From positions 248,001-312,000 of the forward strand of contig NZ_JAKCWP010000005.1 of NCBI RefSeq assembly GCF_028767125.1: a DNA stretch of 64,000 bases, in the 5' to 3' direction. The translations under genes and the position numbers were made by a program. The notes below the pieces were generated by a model. It had not been told where the DNA came from. It did no database searches and saw nothing but the letters and a program-made list of their open reading frames with translations. Below are positions 56,613-64,000 of the stretch, piece by piece. This DNA is from Chelativorans sp. YIM 93263. Lineage in GTDB: Bacteria; Pseudomonadota; Alphaproteobacteria; Rhizobiales; Rhizobiaceae. Within the stretch, counting starts at the first letter, position 1, and each line of letters begins with the position of its first letter.

Positions 56613-56915
56613 TCAGAAGATCACGAACAGGCCGACAGCCAAGACGACCAGCGCGGCGCCTACGATCATCAACCCATAGGCCCAGAACGCGCCGGAATCC
56701 CGCCGTGACGGCGCGTGTCCCAGGCTTCTGTTCTGCGCTTCCAGGTGCCGTTCACGAGGACTTGGTGGATTCCCCGCGGCTTCATCATCCGAGCCAAGGG
56801 GCGCGGCTGCCGGATCGGAGTAGCGTACCTTGTCGTGCGTCTTTCCGCTGTCGATATCAGCACGAAGCCGATCCGTCGTGGGCGGGTCCGTTTTCGGCGC
56901 GGGTTTTTTGGACAA
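56613..56915 (-). CDS. Small C-terminally anchored membrane protein
   Basis: A 100-residue protein with a hydrophilic, disordered N-terminal 75 residues (KPAPKTDPPTTDRLRADIDS, then KTHDKVRYSDPAAAPLGSDDE) and one C-terminal hydrophobic helix (about residues 78-100), giving a tail-anchored plan. A TTG at 56915 is used because GGAG lies seven bases upstream. It follows DUF427 by 14 bases. Function unknown. Confidence 0.65.
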   Translation of the reverse strand: MSKKPAPKTDPPTTDRLRADIDSGKTHDKVRYSDPAAAPLGSDDEAAGNPPSPRERHLEAQNRSLGHAPSRRDSGAFWAYGLMIVGAALVVLAVGLFVIF

Positions 56916-56929
56916 CGGCTATCTCCGGC

Positions 56930-57313
56930 TTACGGCGTGTGCGGCCGGTGAACCAGGTCACTCTCCGGAACCGCTTCTATCTGCACCTTCGACGGATCGA
57001 ATGCACCATGCTGCCGGATCGTGCTGAGTTGGGGCGGCGGCTGGTCATAGATCCACATGATGTCGTCTTCGGCCTCTCCCACCGCTACCACGCTCCAGTA
57101 CCGCGCATCTCCCTTCAACGGGCAGTGATAGGTCGTCGATGACGGCGCCAGATATTCGAAATAGATGTCGCGGAAGGGAACGTAGAAGACCGGGTCGTGC
57201 CCCTCTTCCCGTAGCAGCAGAGCATCGTCCGTCGAAGCGATCATCGCGTTGGAAAACCTGACGTTCACGGTGCCGCGAAAGGGTTCGACCACTACTTTTG
57301 GCTTATCGGTCAT
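56930..57313 (-). CDS. DUF427 domain protein
   Basis: A 127-residue soluble protein with the DUF427 beta-barrel core: VNVRFSNAMIASTDDALLL, then YVPFRDIYFEYL, TTYHCPLKGDARYWSV and AEDDIMWIYDQPPP. The family's reaction is not established; a conserved HCPxKG motif suggests binding of a small molecule. First gene of a probable minus-strand run with the tail-anchored and proline-rich proteins. Confidence 0.88.
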   Translation of the reverse strand: MTDKPKVVVEPFRGTVNVRFSNAMIASTDDALLLREEGHDPVFYVPFRDIYFEYLAPSSTTYHCPLKGDARYWSVVAVGEAEDDIMWIYDQPPPQLSTIRQHGAFDPSKVQIEAVPESDLVHRPHTP

Positions 57314-57445
57314 GGGATTCTCCCATTTCTCTCCAGAATCAACGCCAACGGCTCTTCTAGGTTCCGGACAATGCGTCTCGGAACAACTGTTCCCGGCGGG
57401 GGTTTAGAGGAAACCTCTCAACTCGGATCAGCAGGCGAAAAATCC

Positions 57446-58024
57446 ATGGAAATTCCGCTGCAAATCGCATTTCACAAGGCCGAAAAGTCAGACTGGGCGG
57501 AGAACGAAATCCGCGCCCGGGTCGAGAAATTGCAATCCTATTACGATCGCATCGTGGGTTGTCGCGTGACCGTGGATCAGCGGGCCCGAAACGTTGAAGG
57601 TACGTTGCCGCCGGTCGTGCGCATTGAAATCAGCCTGCCGGGAAAGGCGCCGCTCGTTGTCGCCTATGAGCCAGAGCGGCTTCAGCAGAAATATCAGCGC
57701 CCCGAACTCGGCAATGCCATAAACGATGCCTTTTCCATAGCCGAGCGCCGTCTTGCGCGGCTGAAGGAGGAGCGCGACGGCCGCAACAAGGACGGCCATC
57801 ACGATGCGCAGAACCAGTTCTTCGGGCAGATATCGCAGCTCTATCCCGATGAAGATCACGGTTTCATTATGACCATGGACGGCAGCAATCTCTACTTCCA
57901 CCGCAACGCCATTCTGCAGGGCGACTTCGACAAGCTCCGGGTCGGCGACGAAGTGCATTACGTGGAGGAGGTCGGTGACACGGGACCGCTGGCAACCAAA
58001 GTGCGCACCGCCACGCGAAACTGA
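57446..58024 (+). CDS. HPF/RaiA-type ribosome-associated protein fused to a cold-shock-like domain
   Basis: A 192-residue protein. Residues 1-120 resemble a HPF/RaiA fold (MEIPLQIAFHKAEKSDWAE, KLQSYYDRIVGCRVTVDQRA), which sits in the decoding centre of idle ribosomes. Residues 125-190 resemble a CspA-like OB fold: FFGQISQLYPDEDHGFIM, LYFHRNAI and FDKLRVGDEVHYVEE. The fusion suggests a nucleic-acid-binding ribosome silencer. The ATG at 57446 is used. Domains are recognised by eye. Confidence 0.75.
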   Translation: MEIPLQIAFHKAEKSDWAENEIRARVEKLQSYYDRIVGCRVTVDQRARNVEGTLPPVVRIEISLPGKAPLVVAYEPERLQQKYQRPELGNAINDAFSIAERRLARLKEERDGRNKDGHHDAQNQFFGQISQLYPDEDHGFIMTMDGSNLYFHRNAILQGDFDKLRVGDEVHYVEEVGDTGPLATKVRTATRN

Positions 58025-58148
58025 GGAAAGGCTCCCCGCCTCCACAGTCGCCGGATGAGTGCCGTCGATGGGCACGGCCGACGGACTCCCTCGCGTTGCA
58101 ATCGTTCTCGAAAGACTGCCTTCCTAAGCTGTTTAATAGGGGAGACGA

Positions 58149-58178
58149 ATGACTGATCTGGCCGGTTGCGATGCTTGA
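58149..58178 (+). CDS. Possible nine-residue leader peptide of the exchanger gene
   Basis: ATG at 58149 follows the strong site GGGGGAG (58138-58144) and encodes MTDLAGCDA before TGA at 58176-58178. The stop overlaps the exchanger start, whose own ATG at 58171 has no visible ribosome site. Translation of this mini-gene could deliver ribosomes to the exchanger. It could also simply be a chance frame. Confidence 0.4.
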   Translation: MTDLAGCDA

Positions 58179-59226
58179 GTTCGTTAATCTTCCTCTGCCG
58201 GCCAATTTGGTGTTGTTCGCGGTTGCTGCTGTTGTGGTGCTGTTCGCCGGTGATCGGCTTTCGCGCTACGCCGACACGATCAGCGGGATAACAGGTATCG
58301 GCCACGCGACGATGGGGCTGATGTTGCTTGCCGGGGTCACATCGCTCCCCGAGATCGCCGTCACGGTGACGGCGACCCTCGATGGGCACTCCATTCTTGC
58401 GCTTAACAATCTTTTTGGAAGCATCGCCATGCAGGTGGCGCTGTTGGCCGCCGTGGACTTCACGGTCGGTCGTCGGCCTTTAACGGCAGTCGTGCCCGAA
58501 CCCGCCGTCATGCTGGAAGGTTCACTGAACATTCTGCTGCTCGCCATCGTCGCATGCGGCATGGTCGTGGGCGACATGCTTTTCCTTGGCGCCGGATTGT
58601 GGGCCTGGGCTTGTTTGCTGGGATACGTTGTAAGCGCATGGATACTGTCGAGCGAGGAAGGGCGCGTTCCCTGGGTCGTCGCACGGCGCGGCGAGCCCGA
58701 GCATTCGCTGATCGACGAGGTCGAGTCCTACAGGGATCCACGCGGCCGCGAAGCCCCATTGCAGCCGGTGATCTATAAAACTGCCCTGGTCGCCGCCGCC
58801 ATAGTGATAGCCGGTTTCGTGGTAGCGCGTTCCGGGGAAGCGATTGCCGAGCAGACGGGGCTCGGAGAGAATTTCATCGGCTTCGTCCTGGTTGCCATCT
58901 CGACCTCCTTGCCCGAAGCCAGCACGGCCCTTGCGGCCGCGCGACACGGCCACTTTATTATGGCGGTTTCGGATATTCTCGGCACGAACCTTCTGAACGT
59001 CGGACTGGTTTTTCTGATCGACATCCTGAGCGCCGGACAGCCAGTGCTCACGGCGGCGGGTACATTTCCTACCTTCGGCGCACTTTTGGCAATCGTTCTC
59101 CTTGCGCTTTTTCTTGCCGGCTTGACCGAGCGGGTGGAAAAGCAGGTCTTCCGCCTGGGTTACAATTCCATTGCCGTCCTTGCGATCTATTGCGGCGGAC
59201 TCATGCTGCTCTTCCAGTTGCGTTGA
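58171..59226 (+). CDS. CaCA-family sodium/calcium-type exchanger, YrbG-like
   Basis: A 351-residue inner-membrane antiporter with two homologous halves of about five helices each. The alpha repeats carry the acidic signature: LAGVTSLPEIAVTVTATLDG near residue 60 and ISTSLPEASTALAAARHGH near residue 245. A cytosolic loop lies between (about residues 165-210). Substrate could be calcium or another cation. The ATG has no good ribosome site; see the leader peptide overlapping it. Confidence 0.88.
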   Translation: MLEFVNLPLPANLVLFAVAAVVVLFAGDRLSRYADTISGITGIGHATMGLMLLAGVTSLPEIAVTVTATLDGHSILALNNLFGSIAMQVALLAAVDFTVGRRPLTAVVPEPAVMLEGSLNILLLAIVACGMVVGDMLFLGAGLWAWACLLGYVVSAWILSSEEGRVPWVVARRGEPEHSLIDEVESYRDPRGREAPLQPVIYKTALVAAAIVIAGFVVARSGEAIAEQTGLGENFIGFVLVAISTSLPEASTALAAARHGHFIMAVSDILGTNLLNVGLVFLIDILSAGQPVLTAAGTFPTFGALLAIVLLALFLAGLTERVEKQVFRLGYNSIAVLAIYCGGLMLLFQLR

Positions 59227-59288
59227 CTGTAGATCGGAACCGCGATGGCGGCCGAGGATTGTCCTGAAACCAGAACAGGAATCCGTCG

Positions 59289-60086
59289 ATGACCCAGGAC
59301 CCTAATGACGAGCGTTTTCCCGAAGCGATGAATGCGCGCGCGGCGCCTATCCTGGACAGTGCCGAGGCCGAGGCATTTTATGCCGACGCGATCGGTGAGC
59401 TGATTCGAGCACACATACCCTTTCTCGTTGCGGGCACATTCGCTGTCAGCGCTTACACGGGCATTTCACGGGCGACGAAGGATCTGGATATCTTCTGTAA
59501 GGCCGGGGACTGGCCACGGGTACTTTCCCATTTCAAGGATCGCGGCGATACGGTCTACATCGAAGATGAACGCTGGCTGGGAAAAGTCGCCCACGGACCC
59601 GCATTCTTCGATGTGATCTTCGCCTCCTCCAACGGGACGACGCCGGTTTCCGATGAATGGTTCAAGACCGCGTGCAAGAGCAATGTGCTCGGTCATTCCG
59701 TGCAGCTGGTCGGCCCGACGGAACTCGTCTGGTCCAAATGCTTTATTCAGAACCGGAACCGCTATGACGGCGCGGATGTTGCCCACCTCATTCTGCGCGC
59801 CCATGACGAGATTGATTGGAAGCGGCTCCTGCAGCACATGGAGGTGCATTGGGAAGTTTTGCTGATCCATCTTCTGAATTTCCGATGGATTTACCCCAGT
59901 GAGCGGGATCGTGTGCCGGAATGGCTCATGGACGAATTGCTCGACCGCCTTTCGCATCAGCGCGAGCTTCCACCACCGCAAGTCCGCATTTGCCGAGGCC
60001 GCATGTTTTCAAGCGCCGATTATGAAATCGATGTTCGCGAATGGGGTTACACCGATCTTGATGGAGAAAGCGGAGGCAAGCCATGA
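59289..60086 (+). CDS. Nucleotidyltransferase-fold protein paired with a metallophosphoesterase
   Basis: A 265-residue soluble protein. The pol-beta-like active site is visible near residues 46-67: LVAGTFAVSAYTGISRATKD then LDIF, where the DLD pair is the expected metal site. The remainder is helical with PTELVWSKCFIQNRNRYDGA, a segment common to this family. The substrate is unknown; related folds modify small molecules, RNA or proteins. Its stop overlaps the phosphoesterase start (60083-60086), so the two are coupled. Confidence 0.75.
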   Translation: MTQDPNDERFPEAMNARAAPILDSAEAEAFYADAIGELIRAHIPFLVAGTFAVSAYTGISRATKDLDIFCKAGDWPRVLSHFKDRGDTVYIEDERWLGKVAHGPAFFDVIFASSNGTTPVSDEWFKTACKSNVLGHSVQLVGPTELVWSKCFIQNRNRYDGADVAHLILRAHDEIDWKRLLQHMEVHWEVLLIHLLNFRWIYPSERDRVPEWLMDELLDRLSHQRELPPPQVRICRGRMFSSADYEIDVREWGYTDLDGESGGKP

Positions 60087-60799
60087 CGGAAGCAAAGGTG
60101 AAAGTTGCCGCCATTGCGGATCTCCACATCAAGGAGGACGGAAGTGTCTCCTATCGGTCGCTCTTCAACGAAATTGCACGGGAAGCCGATGTGCTGGTCA
60201 TCGCAGGTGACCTGACGGATCTCGGCAAACCCCAAGAGGCGGAGCTTCTCGCAGAGGATCTGCGCGGCTTCGGGGTTCCGGTCGTGGGGGTGCTGGGTAA
60301 TCATGATTATGAGTGCGATGCGGTCGAAGAGGTGTCGCACATTCTGCACGATGCAGGCGTGCACCTGCTCGACGGGCAGACTGTGGAGCTCAACGGCGTG
60401 GGTTTTGCCGGAGTGAAGGGTTTTGCCGGCGGTTTCGGCAAGCGTATGCTGGGCTCTTTCGGCGAGCCGGCGATCAAGACCATGGTGGCCGAAACCGTCT
60501 CCGAGGCGATGAAATTGGAAAACGCGCTGCGACAGCTCGAAACCGAACGATCCCTCGTCGTCCTTCACTATGCGCCGATCCCGGCGACCGTGGAAGGCGA
60601 GCCGCCGGAAGTCTATCCTTTTCTCGGTTCTTCCCGGTTCGGCGAAACCATCGACCGGTTCAATGTCAGCGCCGTGGTACACGGCCACGCGCATCACGGG
60701 GTCCATGAAGGCAAGACGCCGGGTGGCGTGCGGGTTCTCAATGTCGCCCAGGATGTCGAAAAGCCATCAGGACAGCCTTACGCGATCATCGAATTGTGA
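60083..60799 (+). CDS. Calcineurin-like metallophosphoesterase
   Basis: A 238-residue soluble phosphoesterase. Metal-ligand motifs are in order: IADLHIKEDGS (D-x-H), VIAGDLTDLG (GD), VLGNHDYECDAV (GNHD), VVLHYAPIPAT (H) and VVHGHAHHGVHEG (GHAHxG). It has no signal peptide. Tight coupling to the nucleotidyltransferase suggests the two act on the same or opposite steps, for example adding and removing a nucleotidyl group. That pairing role is inference. Confidence 0.85.
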   Translation: MTEAKVKVAAIADLHIKEDGSVSYRSLFNEIAREADVLVIAGDLTDLGKPQEAELLAEDLRGFGVPVVGVLGNHDYECDAVEEVSHILHDAGVHLLDGQTVELNGVGFAGVKGFAGGFGKRMLGSFGEPAIKTMVAETVSEAMKLENALRQLETERSLVVLHYAPIPATVEGEPPEVYPFLGSSRFGETIDRFNVSAVVHGHAHHGVHEGKTPGGVRVLNVAQDVEKPSGQPYAIIEL

Positions 60800-60889
60800 T
60801 GGTGTGCGTCGCAAAGTGGGATAACAGGACAAGCAGTTCTAAAGAGAGCCGCCGTAGGAGGGTGCCAGAGGTAAGCGTACTGGACGCCT

Positions 60890-61078
60890 TCACGCTCCAA
60901 GCAACAGCCAAAGTCCGCCGAAGATGGTAAGAGCAACAACAATCAAAATAGCGGTCCTACGTGATCTCCGTGCCGCTTCTTCCCGCGAAATAATCTCATA
61001 GGCTCCTTTCTGATCAACCCTCATTCCTTTTTCGCCGTCTCTAAGTTCAAAATGGCGCTCTGTCTCGTTATGCCACAT
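60890..61078 (-). CDS. Small C-terminally anchored membrane protein
   Basis: A 62-residue protein: hydrophilic N-terminal 40 residues, then basic RRSRR and a single helix ILIVVALTIFGGLWLLLGA to the C-terminus. The ATG at 61078 has AGGAA eight bases upstream, better than a TTG 12 codons before. No family recognised. The area is less GC-rich than its flanks. Confidence 0.55.
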   Translation of the reverse strand: MWHNETERHFELRDGEKGMRVDQKGAYEIISREEAARRSRRTAILIVVALTIFGGLWLLLGA

Positions 61079-61164
61079 AAACCAATTTCCTGTCTGTTCA
61101 GAGATGAGGCCCAAGGTATAAATCTTAGACGATGACTGAAGAATGAAAAGACCCTGAGGACCAG

Positions 61165-61448
61165 TTGCTTGCCGACATATTTCGGTGCCACCGATGCAAG
61201 CATGCGATCGACCCAGAAATCCACGCGATGGAGTGGTTCATCTCAAGAGAGAGCCTAAAGGCTACCTGAACGATCTCGACCTTGATGGCGGGCCGAGACT
61301 TTTTCCTGCGGGTTTGAAAGACCTGTTATTGAATACAGCAGATGTGCAGCAATCGAGGCCGGGGAAATTCAAGAATGACTTTGCAGCGATTTGTAGGCGC
61401 TGCCACAAAGCAGCGTTCGTCGGCCCCTACTGCGCCGAGCACTCGTAA
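61165..61448 (+). pseudogene. Frameshifted small CxxC (zinc-ribbon-like) protein
   Basis: Two frames carry matching halves of one protein. From a TTG at 61165 the first frame reads ADIFRCHRCKHAIDPEIHAM then EWFISRE before losing sense and stopping at 61269. The second continues PKGYLNDLDLDGGPRLFPAG and ends ICRRCHKAAFVGPYCAEHS at 61448. Removing one AG unit from the (AG)4 run at 61246-61253 joins them in frame into about 93 residues with paired CxxC motifs. The 3' end overlaps the spoVR stop by 22 bases. Start and family uncertain. Confidence 0.45.
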
Positions 61449-62962
61449 AGCAGCCTTTCAGAGCCGGCTTCACGCCCGACAAGCGAGACATCGTAGCCCC
61501 AGAGGCGGCGGATGTGGCGCAGGGTTTCGTCTCGGCTGCGTTCTTCCAGAAGCACGCCGTTTTTCACATTGTGCTGGAGGCGCAGATGGCGGTCACCAAG
61601 CATATTGACGTCGGAAACTTGTATGTCCGGAAGGTTAACGCCCACGTCGTAGCTGCGGGCTAGCGCGGCACGGACCTCCTGATAACCGCGCTCATTGTGG
61701 ATCGATGCAATCTCGCAATAGGGTTCGGTCGCGTCATCCGTCAGGCGGAAGAGCCGGAAACGCCGGATCACGGCGGGGCTTAAATATTGCAGGATGAAAG
61801 ACTCGTCGCGATGGTTCTCCCAGGCGTCAAGCATGACTTCGCGCCAATCGCCCGTCCCGGCGAAATCGGGAAACCAGTGCTCATCCTCCGATGTCGGTTC
61901 GGTGGAGATGCGTTGGATGTCCTGCATCATGGCAAAGCCAAGCGCATAGGGGTTAAGGCCGGGGTAGCGCGGATCGTCGAAATCCGGCTGGAAGACAACG
62001 TTCGAATGGCTCTGCAGAATCTCCAGCATCGTGCCTTCATCAATCTTGCCCAAGTCAAAGAGCCTGTTCATGATGTAATAGTGGACGAACGTGGCACAGC
62101 CCTCGTTCATCACCTTCGTTTGGCGCTGAGCATAGAAATATTGGGCGATAACGCGGACGATCCTGAGGATCTCACGCTGCCAGGGCTCCAGGACGAGACT
62201 GTTTTTCTCAAGAAAATACAGCAGGTTTTCCTCCGGCAGCTTCAGCGCCTTTTTGCGCTCGGAGGCGTTTTCATCCTTCCCGTCCGGTTCCCCTTCACGC
62301 GCGGAAGGCGGCAGGGTTCGCCACAGGTCGTTGTAGCTCTGTTCCTCATACTCCAGCTTCTCGCGTATGCGCTCGCGTTCCTGTTCTGAGGAGAGGCGCG
62401 GCGGTCGGCGATAGCGGAAAACACCTTGGTCCATCAGTGCATGTGCTGAATCCAGAATGGACTCCACGGCCGCAGTGCCATGGCGTTCCTCACAGCGGGC
62501 AATGTATTTCTTGGCGAAATCCATATAGCTCAGGATGGCGCCAGCATCCGTCCAGCGACGGAAAAGATAGTTGTTCTTGAAAAAATGGTTGTGGCCGAAG
62601 GAAGCATGAGCCGTCACCAGGGCCTGTATGGCCATGGTGTTTTCCTCCATCAGATACGTGATGCAGGGATTGGAGTTGATAACTAGCTCATATGCCAGGC
62701 CGCGATAGCCTTTACGATAATGGTGTTCCTCAAAGACGAAGCGTTTGCCGAAAGACCAGTGCTGATACATCAGCGGCATGCCGACCGAGGAATAGGCGTC
62801 GAGCATCTGTTCGGATGAGATTATCTCAAGCTGGTTGGGATAGACATCCAGCTTGAGCTCCTCGAGCGCTATTTCCTCGATCGCGTCATAGGCGCGTGAA
62901 ATCCGTTCGAAGTTCCAATCGGACCCCTGAAACAGCAGGTTTGAGGATGTGCTTGCGTCCAT
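61427..62962 (-). CDS. spoVR: SpoVR-family protein (YcgB-like)
   Basis: A 511-residue soluble protein. The SpoVR block is clear: SYSSVGMPLMYQHWSFGKRF then EEHHYRKGYRGLAYELVINS and NPCITYLMEENTM near residues 60-115, and AHASFGHNHFFKNNYLF. It lies downstream of yeaH on the same strand with a 12-base gap. In many proteobacteria prkA, yeaH and spoVR/ycgB form one stress or stationary-phase unit. The reaction is unknown. The ATG at 62962 is favoured by AGAGG upstream. Confidence 0.93.
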   Translation of the reverse strand: MDASTSSNLLFQGSDWNFERISRAYDAIEEIALEELKLDVYPNQLEIISSEQMLDAYSSVGMPLMYQHWSFGKRFVFEEHHYRKGYRGLAYELVINSNPCITYLMEENTMAIQALVTAHASFGHNHFFKNNYLFRRWTDAGAILSYMDFAKKYIARCEERHGTAAVESILDSAHALMDQGVFRYRRPPRLSSEQERERIREKLEYEEQSYNDLWRTLPPSAREGEPDGKDENASERKKALKLPEENLLYFLEKNSLVLEPWQREILRIVRVIAQYFYAQRQTKVMNEGCATFVHYYIMNRLFDLGKIDEGTMLEILQSHSNVVFQPDFDDPRYPGLNPYALGFAMMQDIQRISTEPTSEDEHWFPDFAGTGDWREVMLDAWENHRDESFILQYLSPAVIRRFRLFRLTDDATEPYCEIASIHNERGYQEVRAALARSYDVGVNLPDIQVSDVNMLGDRHLRLQHNVKNGVLLEERSRDETLRHIRRLWGYDVSLVGREAGSERLLYECSAQ

Positions 62963-62974
62963 GACACTCACCTC

Positions 62975-64000
62975 TCACCTGGTAGTGGTGGGTTGGCGCG
63001 AAAAGAGTCTCCGGAAGACAGGATAAATCTCCGCCGGCCGGGCAATCCGCGTCATCTGGAAATTTGGCCACTTGTCCGCGACCGTGCAATAGGCCCGCCA
63101 GAGGGAGGTGCCATTTTCCGTCGTCCCAAAAATTTCCGTCTCGCGCTCGTCGATGATTTCGACATAGGCGTAATACTGGCAAAGGTGCATCAGCTCTTCG
63201 TTGAGCATCGCGGTGCAGCGCTCGGAATCACCGGCGATGTTGTCGCCGTCCGAAGCCTGAGCCGCATAGATATTCCATTCGTTGGAAGGATAGCGTTCAC
63301 GGATGATGTGCTGCATTTCCTCCAGCGCGGTGGATACCACGGTGCCACCGCTTTGCGTCGAGTAGAAGAAGGTCTCCTCGTCCACCTCGCCCGCTTCGTG
63401 CGTGTGGCGGATGAATACGATGTCTATCCGGTCATAGCGCCGCTTGAGGAACAGGTGCAAAAGCACGAAAAAGCGCTTTGCAAGATCCTTTTCGCGCTCG
63501 CCCATGGAACTGGAGACGTCCATGAGACAGAACATCACCGCGCTTGCATTGGGAAGCGGCTGCGGCTGGAAGCGGTTGAAGCGGATGTCCACCGGATCGA
63601 CGTAGGGAATAGTCTTGAGCCTGCGCTCCAGTTTTTCCAATTCCTCGCGAAGCGCGTCTATGCGCTTACGATTTTCCGGCGTGGACGGTAGCGATTCCAG
63701 CCGGTCGATCTCCGCCTCGATCGTCTCCAGAGTCTTGCGCTTTGGCCTATGGAGAGCGATGCGCCGACCGTAGCTGTTGCGCATCGTCCGCGCGACATTG
63801 ATGTTGCTGGGCGCCCCGCTTGTCGTGAGGCCGGCGCGGCGCGGTTTATAGGCGACCGCCTCCTTCAGGTTCAGCTTCACCATATCGGGAAGCTCGAGAT
63901 CCTCAAAAAAGAGATCGAGCACTTCCTCCCGGGAGAGCACAAAGCGGAAATCGTCTTCGCTCTCGCCAGTTCCGGCGCCACCGCCTTTACCTCCACCGCC
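62975..64000 (-). CDS. yeaH: YeaH/YhbH (DUF444) family protein, 5' end outside window
   Basis: The frame is open through base 64000, so the gene begins beyond the right edge; 341 C-terminal residues are visible. A glycine-rich, flexible stretch (GGGGKGGGAGTGESED) leads into the domain LSREEVLDLFFEDLELPDMV. The metal-ion-dependent adhesion-like motif MDVSSSMGE marks a von Willebrand A-type fold. YeaH works with the kinase PrkA and SpoVR. Continuation into a prkA gene upstream is expected. Confidence 0.93.
   Translation of the reverse strand, partial: GGGGKGGGAGTGESEDDFRFVLSREEVLDLFFEDLELPDMVKLNLKEAVAYKPRRAGLTTSGAPSNINVARTMRNSYGRRIALHRPKRKTLETIEAEIDRLESLPSTPENRKRIDALREELEKLERRLKTIPYVDPVDIRFNRFQPQPLPNASAVMFCLMDVSSSMGEREKDLAKRFFVLLHLFLKRRYDRIDIVFIRHTHEAGEVDEETFFYSTQSGGTVVSTALEEMQHIIRERYPSNEWNIYAAQASDGDNIAGDSERCTAMLNEELMHLCQYYAYVEIIDERETEIFGTTENGTSLWRAYCTVADKWPNFQMTRIARPAEIYPVFRRLFSRQPTTTR

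Noticed and set aside
61021-61224. A 67-codon minus-strand frame overlapping the frameshifted CxxC gene.
   Set aside because: It overlaps the better supported 62-residue membrane protein gene in another frame and has no recognisable features.
1-64000. CRISPR arrays, tRNA or rRNA genes, insertion sequences, prophage modules.
   Set aside because: No regularly spaced repeats, cloverleaf-like or rRNA-like stretches, transposase or phage structural genes were seen. The endolysin-like gene at 25.1 kb has no phage neighbours.

Overview
The window is chromosomal DNA from a high-GC alphaproteobacterium of the order Hyphomicrobiales (Rhizobiales), most like the Phyllobacteriaceae/Brucellaceae side. 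The signs are FlaF and FlbT flagellar regulators, a short FlgD, an Frc-type fructose ABC transporter, a Brucella Omp10-like lipoprotein, homospermidine synthase, a DUF1007/NicO nickel-cobalt pair, and a small heat shock gene with a ROSE-like leader. I see no rRNA, tRNA, CRISPR array, insertion sequence, prophage or plasmid backbone. Genus-level placement is inference.

Layout. 1-12.2 kb: late flagellar genes (flgL end, flaF, flbT, flgD, fliQ, then flhA, fliR, a coiled-coil protein, a FlgJ-like rod-binding protein, a FlgN-like chaperone and a FliL-like membrane protein). A fructose module (frcK and the ROK regulator on the minus strand; frcB, frcC, frcA on the plus strand) sits between fliQ and flhA. 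12.2-18.9 kb: ornithine decarboxylase, an amidase with a LysR regulator, the DUF1007/NicO metal module, a small membrane protein, the C-terminal remnant of a short-chain dehydrogenase, and a GNAT acetyltransferase. 18.9-26.7 kb: an aminotransferase, an SLC13/RCK anion permease, molybdate transport (modABC), an N-acetylmuramidase and KDPG aldolase. 26.7-40.7 kb: a DUF882 peptidase with a very long tail, an orphan NtrC-type regulator, oligoendopeptidase F, pabB, homospermidine synthase, an Omp10-like lipoprotein, a PaaK-like ligase, an outer-membrane barrel, kdsD and hemH. 40.8-52.4 kb: a periplasmic nucleotidase, galU, an MltB-type transglycosylase, a DUF459 SGNH hydrolase and glutamate synthase (gltD, gltB). 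52.9-64 kb: threonine aldolase followed by a stress-flavoured stretch: hsp20 with an RpoH-type promoter and RNA thermometer, an alpha/beta hydrolase, several tiny membrane proteins, DUF427, a HPF-cold-shock fusion, a CaCA exchanger, a nucleotidyltransferase-metallophosphoesterase pair, a frameshifted CxxC protein, and spoVR with yeaH (cut by the window end).

Functional links. FrcB/C/A import fructose and FrcK would phosphorylate it under the ROK repressor. Ornithine decarboxylase and homospermidine synthase, 20 kb apart, supply successive steps of homospermidine synthesis. GltB and GltD form one enzyme. YeaH and SpoVR normally work with the kinase PrkA, which would lie just beyond the right edge.

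Most of the window is ordinary core genome. The least explained items are the nucleotidyltransferase-phosphoesterase pair (59.3-60.8 kb), the (AG)4 frameshifted CxxC gene (61.2-61.4 kb), the tiny-membrane-protein cluster at 56-57 kb, the nine-codon leader of the exchanger, and the dehydrogenase remnant at 18 kb. None of these alone proves a new system.
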